DNA of 64,000 nucleotides from assembly GCF_003259845.1 (NCBI RefSeq), contig NZ_QLMJ01000021.1:124001-188000 (forward strand), written 5' to 3'. Source of the DNA: Actinoplanes lutulentus. Lineage in GTDB: Bacteria > Actinomycetota > Actinomycetes > Mycobacteriales > Micromonosporaceae. Positions 57,770-64,000 of the stretch are shown here, piece after piece. The notes beneath the pieces are model-generated. The model did not search any database, had not been told where the DNA came from, and saw only the letters and a list, made by a program, of their open reading frames with translations. The position numbers and the translations under genes were made by a program. Each line of letters opens with the position of its first letter. The stretch's first letter is position 1.

Positions 57770-58975
57770 ATGGCCGAAACCAGACCGGCTGGTCGCGACC
57801 GGTACTTCGATCTGCTGAGAGTGCTCGCGATCGCCCGTGTCTCGGTCTTCCACATGTTCCCGTATGCCGTACTCGAACTCGCCTTTCCATCGATGGGCGT
57901 GATGTTCGCTCTGGCGGGCTCGCTCATGGCGAATTCGCTCGATCGGTCACCCTCCGCGTTCAAGGTCCTGCGCGGCCGCCTGCGGCGGCTGCTTCCCGCG
58001 TTGTGGGTTCTGGGAGCGGTTCTGGTTCCGGCGATGTTTTTGTACGGGTGGCCGGAGCGCCCGCCGCTGTGGCACCTGATCGCCTGGATCGTGCCGTTCG
58101 TCGACCCGCCGTCCAGTGCTTTCGGCACGCAGGCCACCGAGGTTCTGTGGTACCTCGTGACGTACCTGTGGCTGGTTGCGCTCTCGCCGGTGATGCTGTG
58201 GCTGTACCGCAAGGCCCGGCTGGCGTCGATCGTCGCGCCGATCGTGGTCCTCGCGGTGCTCGCGATCCACCCGATCTGGCCCTCGAACGACAACGTCGAG
58301 GAGGTCGCGACCAACATTCTGATGTACGCGGCCTGCTGGATGCTCGGTTTCGCCCACCGCGACGGCTCGCTGCGCAAGATCCCGGGTCTGCTCGTGACGG
58401 TGCTCGGCGCGACCCTGGTGACGGCCGGGCTGGCGTGGAGCTGGGCGCACCCGGACGCCGGCGGGATCAAGGAGATCCCGGTCGCGTACGCGGTCTACAG
58501 CGCCGGTTTCGTGATGTTCCTGCTGCGCTGGAAGCCGAACATGGCGTGGCTGACGAAGCGGCGCGGCCTGGACAAGTGGGTCACGATGATCAACGCCCGC
58601 GCGGTGACGATCTACCTGTGGAACAACGTCGCGATCGCGCTCTGCTACCCGGTCGGTGACGCCCTGGAGGTGTGGCGTTTCGGGAAGTTCTTCGAGGTCG
58701 GATACGTCGTGATCGCCCTCGCGCTGCTCGTCAACGCGGTGCTGATCTTCGGCTGGGTGGAGGACCTGGCAGCCCGCAAGAAGCTGCGTTTCCTGCCCTG
58801 GCCGGCGAGCCCCGCGCCGGCCGAGACGACAACGGCCGTCAAGCAGGAGCCGGCGAGCTCGAAGCCTGACCTGACCGCGACTGTGGTGGCACCGATGCCG
58901 CTGCAGCCGGTGCCGGCGCGGCAGACCCGCCCGGGGGCGCCCAGCGGGCGGGCCGCGGTAATGCAACGTCAGTAG
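57770..58975 (+). CDS. Membrane acyltransferase, family 3
   Basis: A 401-residue integral membrane protein of the acyltransferase 3 (OafA/NodX-like) family with about ten helices. RDRYFDLLRVLAIARVSVFHMF at the N-terminus contains the conserved Arg and active-site His, and QATEVLWYLVTYLWLVALSPVML is typical of the middle. It transfers acyl groups to cell-surface or secreted glycans or lipids. ATG 57770 has GGAGG four bases upstream within a hairpin. The last 60 residues are a Pro/Ala/Thr-rich tail whose coding region overlaps the convergent NDK-like frame by 137 bases. Confidence 0.88.
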   Translation: MAETRPAGRDRYFDLLRVLAIARVSVFHMFPYAVLELAFPSMGVMFALAGSLMANSLDRSPSAFKVLRGRLRRLLPALWVLGAVLVPAMFLYGWPERPPLWHLIAWIVPFVDPPSSAFGTQATEVLWYLVTYLWLVALSPVMLWLYRKARLASIVAPIVVLAVLAIHPIWPSNDNVEEVATNILMYAACWMLGFAHRDGSLRKIPGLLVTVLGATLVTAGLAWSWAHPDAGGIKEIPVAYAVYSAGFVMFLLRWKPNMAWLTKRRGLDKWVTMINARAVTIYLWNNVAIALCYPVGDALEVWRFGKFFEVGYVVIALALLVNAVLIFGWVEDLAARKKLRFLPWPASPAPAETTTAVKQEPASSKPDLTATVVAPMPLQPVPARQTRPGAPSGRAAVMQRQ

Positions 58976-59840
58976 AAAGGGCATCGATCGTCCAGCAGTG
59001 ACGAATACCGTGCCGCACCAGGGCACGGTGGCAACGGGCCACGGACCGGCGGTTTCCCAGCGCGATCGGGAAGCCGCCGGTCCGGTCCGCGTACAGGGCC
59101 AGCAGGATGGCGTGCGCCGGGTCGACGCCGGGCAGCGACTGCCAGATCGCCGAGACCGTCGAGTCGAGGGTGTGGTCGCGGTCGCCGCCGAGAATCACGG
59201 CGTGCTCACCGCCGTCGTCCAGCGGGTACGGCGGTGGCGCGTCCAGGTCCCGCTGGAGCAGCGGCCACAGGCCGCTGACGAGTTTCGGCACGTCGAAGTG
59301 AGGGCGGAAGTCGATGCCTCCGGGTCGATGAGATACACCTGCGGGGGAGTCGGTGCCGGAGAACAGGTAGCCCATCTGGCGGTCCAGCTCGCTGAGGCTC
59401 TCGGCGGCGTGGACCACGTTGGCGAACATGCCGAGGGCGTGCCGGGACCGCAGGCGGCGCTTGATCCGGCGTACCTTCTCGAAAGCGTCGTCACCGCTGA
59501 CCAGGACCGCCTCGGCGTCGTCGGTGGTGAGGTATCGGTCGAGGAAGGCGCGGGCCAGGACGTGTCCGTCGTCGGTGTACTCCGACCAGAGGTACCGCAC
59601 GTCGGCGGGTGTGAGCCGGATCCGCCGCCGTTCCTCGACGCGCAGGCCGGCCTCGCTGATCAGCCGCAACGCCTCCGCGGTGATGCCCAGGCGCAGGCAG
59701 TCGGGCTTGAGCAGGAGAAAGGCCGTTATCGCGAGCTCCTCGGTCCATGGTTTCGAAATCCCATGGTAGAGACCGTGGTTGTCAACGAGGTGCCGGCGCG
59801 GTGGTGGCTCGGGTGACGAGGTGCGTCGGCAGGCGCACAC
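58839..59840 (-). CDS. NDK-like domain protein with extra C-terminal region
   Basis: A 333-residue frame. Residues about 36-160 resemble nucleoside diphosphate kinase: AITAFLLLKPDCLRLG at the start strand and ALGMFANVVHAAES, where His144 matches the phosphorylated His of the NVxHGSD motif. After about residue 160 comes an unassigned domain (HAVILGGDRDHTLDSTVSAIWQSL) and a Pro/Ala-rich end. No ATG exists in frame near the domain; GTG 59840 overlaps the LacI gene by 59 bases, so the true start is uncertain. The 3' end overlaps the acyltransferase gene by 137 bases. It follows the LacI gene and may be co-transcribed. Confidence 0.65.
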   Translation of the reverse strand: MCACRRTSSPEPPPRRHLVDNHGLYHGISKPWTEELAITAFLLLKPDCLRLGITAEALRLISEAGLRVEERRRIRLTPADVRYLWSEYTDDGHVLARAFLDRYLTTDDAEAVLVSGDDAFEKVRRIKRRLRSRHALGMFANVVHAAESLSELDRQMGYLFSGTDSPAGVSHRPGGIDFRPHFDVPKLVSGLWPLLQRDLDAPPPYPLDDGGEHAVILGGDRDHTLDSTVSAIWQSLPGVDPAHAILLALYADRTGGFPIALGNRRSVARCHRALVRHGIRHCWTIDALSTDVALPRPARWAPPGGSAAPAPAAAASVPPQSRSGQASSSPAPA

Positions 59841-60810
59841 CCGCCGAGCGGGCGCCGGTCAGCACCTCGACGGCGAGGACGCCCTTGTCGGCGAGCGGCT
59901 GCCGGACCGTGGTGAGCGGGGGATCGGTGCGGCTCGCCTCGGGGATGTCGTCGAACCCGATGACCGACAGGTCCCGGGGCACCGCGACGCCCATGGTCGC
60001 GGCCGTCCGCAGCACACCCCGGGCCAGCTCGTCGGTCATCGCGAGCACCCCGGTCACGCCGCTTGCCAGCAGGGCGCGGGTCGCCGGTACGGCATGCTCG
60101 GGCGTGCCGCCGCCGCACTCCCAGATCCACGGGTGCTCGGGCAGCGGCGCGAGATATCCGGTGAGGCGTTCCCGGGCGACCTGATAGGTGGTGGCGGCGA
60201 GGCGTTCCGGGTCGGCCGGGCCCTGCCGGTCGCCCGGGGTGAGCCGGTCGACGAGCACGCCGATCCGGCGGTGGCCCAGCTCCAGCAGGTGCCGGGCGGC
60301 CAGTTCGGCGCCGCCCCGGTCGTCGACGCCGAGGAACATCCAGTCGTCGCCGTTCGGCGGCGCCGGCTCGTCCACGACGACCAGGGGGATGTCGCGGCGG
60401 AGGGCGGCCAGGAACCCGGGGTTGCCGGCGGCGACCGAGTAGACGAGGAAACCGTCGACCAGGGCGCTGCGCGCCGCGAGGTCCTCGGTGGTGCGCGGTG
60501 CCGGGAGCAGCGTCAGCCCGAGCGCGGACGCCTGCCCGGCACGGGCCACGCCCTGCAGGAACAGCAGCGCGGCCGGGTCGGTCAGCGCGTGGGCGAGGTC
60601 CTCGTCGAAGAGCACGCCGAGCGCCCCGGCCTGCCGCCGCACGAGCCCGGCGGCGAGTGGATCGGGACCCTGGTAACCCATCTCGGCCGCCGTGTCGAGG
60701 ATCCGCCGGCGCAGCTGCTCACTGAGCTTGGCGGGCCGGTTGTACGCGTTCGACACCGTCGTGTGCGAGACGCCGAGGGCGTGTGCCACGTCTCGCAGGG
60801 TCACTGCCAT
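59782..60810 (-). CDS. LacI family regulator of the divergent MFS gene
   Basis: A 342-residue LacI/GalR protein: HTH TLRDVAHALGVSHTTVSNAYNRPAKLSEQLRRRIL (about 4-38), then the sensor domain (GALGVLFDEDLAHALTDPAALLFLQGVA to RQPLADKGVLAVEVLTG). Two identical palindromes GTTTACCGGTAAAC between its start and the MFS start are ideal operators. It should repress itself and the transporter until an unknown small molecule (sugar or nucleoside-like) is present. The NDK-like frame begins inside its 3' end. Confidence 0.93.
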   Translation of the reverse strand: MAVTLRDVAHALGVSHTTVSNAYNRPAKLSEQLRRRILDTAAEMGYQGPDPLAAGLVRRQAGALGVLFDEDLAHALTDPAALLFLQGVARAGQASALGLTLLPAPRTTEDLAARSALVDGFLVYSVAAGNPGFLAALRRDIPLVVVDEPAPPNGDDWMFLGVDDRGGAELAARHLLELGHRRIGVLVDRLTPGDRQGPADPERLAATTYQVARERLTGYLAPLPEHPWIWECGGGTPEHAVPATRALLASGVTGVLAMTDELARGVLRTAATMGVAVPRDLSVIGFDDIPEASRTDPPLTTVRQPLADKGVLAVEVLTGARSAGVRLPTHLVTRATTAPAPR

Positions 60811-60816
60811 CCGGCT

Positions 60817-60850
60817 AGTTTACCGGTAAACTCGATGTTTACCGGTAAAC
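60817..60850. promoter_or_regulatory. Tandem LacI operators GTTTACCGGTAAAC x2
   Basis: Perfect palindromes at 60817-60832 (AGTTTACCGGTAAACT) and 60837-60850 (GTTTACCGGTAAAC), centres 19 bases apart, in the 53-base gap between the divergent LacI and MFS starts. The central CG step and TTTACC arms are typical of LacI family sites. Confidence 0.85.
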
Positions 60851-60863
60851 CATGGGAGGCGCG

Positions 60864-62048
60864 ATGCGACAGGCTCGACTCGCGGTGACGCTGGCGTTCA
60901 TCACGAACGGCCTGCTCTTCGGCACGTGGACACCACGAATACCGGCGGTTCAGGACACGCTGGGCCTCGGCGAGGGCCTGCTCGGCCTGGCGTTGCTCGC
61001 GCCCGCGCTGGGATCGGTCGGATCGATGATGATGACCGGCCTGCTCGTGCAGCGGTTCGGCGCCGGCCGGGTGATGACCTGCGCGCTGACCGGGTTCTCG
61101 GTCACCCTGCCGCTGATCGGATTCGCCCCGTCATTGCCGTGGTTGTTCGCCGCGCTCCTGGTCTGGGGAGCGGCGATGGGATCGCTCGATGTCGCGATGA
61201 ACGCCGCCGGCCTGGGAGTGCAGCGAGGGTACGGAAGACCGGTGCTCTCCGGGTTCCACGCGGCCTTCAGCGCCGGCGGGCTGATCGGCGCGCTACTGGG
61301 CTCGGTGGCCGCCGGTGCGGACGTGCCGGTGGCGAAGCACCTGGTCATCGCCGGAGTACTCGGCCTGCTGGTGACGCTCGCCGTGGCGCGAACCCCGGTG
61401 CCAAACCCCGGCGGCCCCGGCGACCCCGGCGGCCCTGGTGACTCCGGCGATTCCAGAGAACCCGGCGCCGGGCGGCTGCTCCGCAACCCCGCGCTCGCCC
61501 TGCTCAGCCTGCTCGCCTTCGCCGGCCTGCTGGCCGAGGGCGCCACCGCTGACTGGAGCGCGGTCTACCTCAGCGACTCCCTCGGGGCCTCGCCCGGACT
61601 CGCGGGCGCCGGCTTCGTCGCGTTCAGCGTGACCATGACCGTCGGCCGGCTCGTCGGCGATCGGGTGGTGGCCGCGTTCGGCCCGGTCACGACCGTACGA
61701 TGGGCTGCCTCGACGGCTGCCCTGGCTCTCGCCGCCGCACTTCTGGCAGGGAGCACCTGGGCCGCGCTCGCGGGTTTCGCCCTGCTCGGCGCCGGCCTGG
61801 CGACGCTGGTGCCGGTGATCTTCACGGCGGCGGCGCAGCGGACGCCGACGCCGGCCACCGCTGTCGCCGCCGTCTCCACCTGTGGTTATCTCGGGTTCAT
61901 CGCGGGGCCGCCGTTGATCGGCGGGTTCGCCTCGCTGACCAGCCTCAGCGGCGCGCTCTGGCTGGTGGTGGCGCTGACCGCGGTCGTCGCCGTGCTCGCG
62001 CCGGTCACCGCGGTCCGGTCAGGCGAACGTGTGGCCGACCGTGCGTAA
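60864..62048 (+). CDS. MFS transporter
   Basis: A 394-residue 12-helix MFS protein of the YbjJ-like type: FITNGLLFGTWTPRIPAVQDTLGLGEGLLGLALLAPALGS at the N-terminus and LVWGAAMGSLDVAMNAAGLGVQRGYGRPVLSGFHAAFSAGGL in the first half. The central cytoplasmic loop is a Gly/Pro/Asp repeat (PGGPGDPGGPGDSGDS). ATG 60864 is chosen over 60852 because GGGAGG lies just before it and 60852 nearly touches the operator. It exports or imports the effector of the LacI protein. Its 3' end overlaps the kinase gene by 30 bases. Confidence 0.88.
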   Translation: MRQARLAVTLAFITNGLLFGTWTPRIPAVQDTLGLGEGLLGLALLAPALGSVGSMMMTGLLVQRFGAGRVMTCALTGFSVTLPLIGFAPSLPWLFAALLVWGAAMGSLDVAMNAAGLGVQRGYGRPVLSGFHAAFSAGGLIGALLGSVAAGADVPVAKHLVIAGVLGLLVTLAVARTPVPNPGGPGDPGGPGDSGDSREPGAGRLLRNPALALLSLLAFAGLLAEGATADWSAVYLSDSLGASPGLAGAGFVAFSVTMTVGRLVGDRVVAAFGPVTTVRWAASTAALALAAALLAGSTWAALAGFALLGAGLATLVPVIFTAAAQRTPTPATAVAAVSTCGYLGFIAGPPLIGGFASLTSLSGALWLVVALTAVVAVLAPVTAVRSGERVADRA

Positions 62049-63473
62049 CGCCTCGTCCCAGGCCTTGTCGTCCTCGGCGGTGACCATCTTGATCTCCAGA
62101 GCGAGGATCCAGCGATGGTGGTCCGGCCATCCGTACGCGTACCGCCAGTGCACGCCGCCGCCGCAGGTCCACTCGCCCTGGGTGCCGGTCAGGCCGAGCC
62201 GGTCGAGGCGGAACTCGCTGCGGCCGGCGGCGGTGCAGCCCTTCGGGCCGAAGTACTGCGCCATGTAGTCCGGTGTGAACTTCCCCTGTGCGACGACCTT
62301 GCTGGAGATGCCGGCGAAGAGGCCGGGTACGGCGGCGTCGGTGAACCAGTCGGAGACGTTGGGCGAGGCGTTCATGCCGGGGCCGACGTTGACCTCGTTG
62401 AAGAACGGGTTCTGGCCGGGGTGCCAGCCGTTGCCCCAGTGCTGGCTCCAGGTGGCGGGCACGTCGACAGAGAGCTTGCCGGTGTCGTCGGTGATCCGCA
62501 CGAAAGCGACAGCGGCCTCAGCCGCGGCCGCCGGCGCCTTCTTCTCCGGCGTGGTGATGATCAAACCGATGCCGAGTGAGGCGATGAGGACGGCCATCGC
62601 CACGCCGAGCACCGCCGCTCGTCTGCGGCGTCGGGCCGGGCGGACGCCGGTGCTGTCGGCGGCCACCGCCTTGTCCAGGCTGACCAGCCAATCACCGGCG
62701 GACGGCTGCCGGCTGGCCGGCTGCGGATCGAGTCCGGAAAGGATCGTCGCGCGGACCGCGGGTCCCACCGGCAACGAATGCGCCGAACCGGCACCCGGCG
62801 GGCGGCCGGTCAGGATGCGGGTGAGCAGGGCGCTGCACGCGTACACATCGGCACGTTCGTCGACGGCGGCCGCCGCGTCCGACTGCTCCGGCGCCATGTA
62901 CCCGGGTGTGCCGGCCGGCAGGCTGATCCCACTGGCCCGGATCGTCAGGTCCTTGGCCAGGCCGAAATCGCCGAGGACCAGGCGCTCGTCGGCCGCGATG
63001 AGAGGCTCGGCGCCACCGAGCGACGAATCCGCCTCGGAGAAGATCAGCAGGTTGCCCGGCTTCACGTCGCGGTGCACCACCCCGGCCTCGTGCACCCGGC
63101 GCAGGGCCAGTGCCACATCACGGGCCACGGCGTACGCGGCCGAGGCCGGAATCTGCTCGCCGGCCAGCGCCGCGAGCCGGTCCTCCAGGGTGCCCCGGTC
63201 GGCGTACGGCATCACGAAGTACGGCCGCCCGTCCGGCAGCTCGCCGATGTCGTGCACCGCGACCAGCCGCGCCCCGCCGAGCCGGCGCAGCAGCCGGGCC
63301 TCGTTGAGGAAGCGTTCCCGCACGTCCTCGTCGTCCGACCAGCGCCGCGCCAGCACCTTGATCGCGACCGGTGACTCCAGCTCCTCGTCGATCGCGAGGA
63401 ACACCTCGGCGAAGGCACCCTCGCCGAGCCGGCGGCCCACCCGGTATCGGCCGATGAATTCGATCTCCATCAT
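62019..63473 (-). CDS. Membrane Ser/Thr protein kinase
   Basis: A 484-residue Hanks-type kinase. The Gly loop is GRRLGEGAFAEVFLA (about 13-27), with Lys39 in VAIKVL, catalytic HRDVKPGN (His134-Asp136), DFG at 169-171, and activation/P+1 segment AGTPGYMAPEQSD. A basic juxtamembrane stretch (RRRRRA) precedes one helix at about 287-307 and a 175-residue external domain without PASTA repeats. It probably senses an envelope signal. It diverges from an ECF-type sigma gene across 49 bases; the pair may form one signalling unit. The 3' end overlaps the MFS gene by 30 bases. Confidence 0.92.
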   Translation of the reverse strand: MMEIEFIGRYRVGRRLGEGAFAEVFLAIDEELESPVAIKVLARRWSDDEDVRERFLNEARLLRRLGGARLVAVHDIGELPDGRPYFVMPYADRGTLEDRLAALAGEQIPASAAYAVARDVALALRRVHEAGVVHRDVKPGNLLIFSEADSSLGGAEPLIAADERLVLGDFGLAKDLTIRASGISLPAGTPGYMAPEQSDAAAAVDERADVYACSALLTRILTGRPPGAGSAHSLPVGPAVRATILSGLDPQPASRQPSAGDWLVSLDKAVAADSTGVRPARRRRRAAVLGVAMAVLIASLGIGLIITTPEKKAPAAAAEAAVAFVRITDDTGKLSVDVPATWSQHWGNGWHPGQNPFFNEVNVGPGMNASPNVSDWFTDAAVPGLFAGISSKVVAQGKFTPDYMAQYFGPKGCTAAGRSEFRLDRLGLTGTQGEWTCGGGVHWRYAYGWPDHHRWILALEIKMVTAEDDKAWDEALRTVGHTFA

Positions 63474-63513
63474 GGAATCGGGCCTCTCATTCTCGGGTAG
63501 GCGCCTTGTATAC

Positions 63514-63525
63514 CATTCCGGAATG
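63514..63525. promoter_or_regulatory. Palindrome CATTCCGGAATG over the sigma factor start
   Basis: A perfect 12-bp palindrome whose last three bases are the ATG of the sigma gene; TATACCAT just upstream looks like a -10 box. It could be an operator or may simply limit the leader to a few bases. Confidence 0.35.
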
Positions 63526-64000
63526 TCGTCTCCCCCCGACCGATCACCCGATCGGAGCGACCTTCAGGAATTGGCGCTGCGGGCGGCAGCCGGTTCCCGC
63601 CAAGATCTGCAGGAGTTGCTTTCCGAAATCCATTCGCGTCGTCTCGCGTACCCGGGCGCCCGCCGGGTTCTGGCCGACCCGGCCGACGTCGACGACGCCG
63701 TGCAGGAGACCCTGATCGCTGTGGCGCGGGGGATCGGCACGTTCCAGGCGCGGGCGCGTTTCACCACGTGGCTGCACCGGATCGCGTACCACGCGGCCCT
63801 GGAGGTGCTGCGCCGCAAGACCCGCGTGGGTACGCCGAGCGAGGACGTTCCGGAGCCGGCCGGAACGCTGCGCCGGATGAGCTCGGTGGCGGCCACCAGG
63901 ATGGACGTGGAGAACGCGCTGCGCCGATTACCGGCCGAATATCAAGAGGCGTTACGGCTGCGCGAGTGGGACCAGCAATCGTACGAAGAGATCGCCGAAC
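63523..64000 (+). CDS. RNA polymerase sigma factor, ECF/sigma-70 type (C-terminus beyond window)
   Basis: A frame open to the window edge, 159 residues seen. Region 2: DLQELLSEIHSRRLAYPGA, then DVDDAVQETLIAVARGIGTFQARARFTTWLHRIAYHAALEVLRRK (the DAVQET and TWLHRIAYH segments are typical of regions 2.2-2.4). Region 4 begins with VENALRRLPAEYQEALRLREWDQQSYEEIAE. The region 2.1 segment is somewhat divergent. It should direct RNA polymerase to a small regulon, perhaps controlled by the divergent membrane kinase. Confidence 0.9.
   Translation, partial: MSSPPDRSPDRSDLQELALRAAAGSRQDLQELLSEIHSRRLAYPGARRVLADPADVDDAVQETLIAVARGIGTFQARARFTTWLHRIAYHAALEVLRRKTRVGTPSEDVPEPAGTLRRMSSVAATRMDVENALRRLPAEYQEALRLREWDQQSYEEIAE

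Noticed and set aside
1..64000. tRNA, rRNA and known riboswitch search by eye
   Set aside because: No cloverleaf with a GGTTCGAAYC-type T-arm, no rRNA stretch and no recognisable SAM, cobalamin or TPP riboswitch core was found. GGGTTCGATAGG near 56971 belongs to a REP-like hairpin.

Overview
The window is GC-rich DNA (roughly 70 percent G+C by eye) with GTG and TTG starts, dense 4-bp start/stop overlaps and many TetR, MarR, LacI and ECF-type regulators. It carries an EthA-like monooxygenase, NnaR beside nirBD, and HTH-citrate synthase beside citrate synthase. This suggests a chromosomal region of a filamentous actinomycete, probably Micromonosporaceae (Actinoplanes-like); the taxon is an inference. 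I see no tRNA, rRNA, transposase, integrase or CRISPR array.

Layout. 1-4.7 kb: end of a CoA-transferase/acyl-CoA dehydrogenase operon, a divergent TetR, an LTA-synthase-like sulfatase and a membrane protein. 4.7-14.2 kb: one tightly packed operon with an Opp/Dpp-type ABC transporter (lipoprotein, two permeases, fused double ATPase) followed by four luciferase-like flavin monooxygenases. Between the two permease genes lies a 31-codon frame with four Ser-Ile-Cys repeats. 14.2-18.2 kb: repeat-bearing spacer, LysR, divergent HxlR/quinone reductase pair, GNAT. 18.2-23.7 kb: a polar amino acid (cystine-like) ABC transporter diverging from a taurine-type ABC transporter. 23.7-30.3 kb: secreted protein, small membrane protein, DUF574 methyltransferase, GH13 alpha-glucosidase with its LacI regulator, and a Tat-exported sulfite oxidase diverging from alkanesulfonate monooxygenase SsuD (30.3-31.5 kb). 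The 4.7-31.5 kb stretch therefore reads as an organosulfur acquisition island. A palindrome TCCTAT-N7-ATAGGA occurs in front of both the big operon and the sulfite oxidase/ssuD pair.

31.5-38.8 kb: MmpL exporter with divergent MarR, ABC half-exporter with divergent MarR, TPR protein, GH16-like protein and nitroreductase. 39-43.3 kb: an HTH-citrate synthase-like protein diverging from citrate synthase, then a membrane-anchored Ig-like protein. 43.7-48.8 kb: a five-gene Baeyer-Villiger operon (TetR, DUF4873, EthA-like monooxygenase, SDR, alpha/beta hydrolase) diverging from an AurF-like di-iron oxygenase. 49.7-56.2 kb: nitrite assimilation genes (nnaR, a CbiX-type chelatase, a small beta-rich protein, nirB, nirD, narK), with a strong nested hairpin in front of the nir genes. 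56.3-64 kb: secreted Gly/His-rich protein, acyltransferase, NDK-like protein, LacI/MFS pair with a double operator, Ser/Thr kinase and the start of an ECF sigma factor.

Four gene-free spacers (about 14.2-14.9, 41.6-42.2, 43.3-43.7 and 56.8-57.7 kb) hold several families of REP-like inverted repeats and simple repeats. One such repeat supplies the C-terminal codons and stop codon of the LysR gene.
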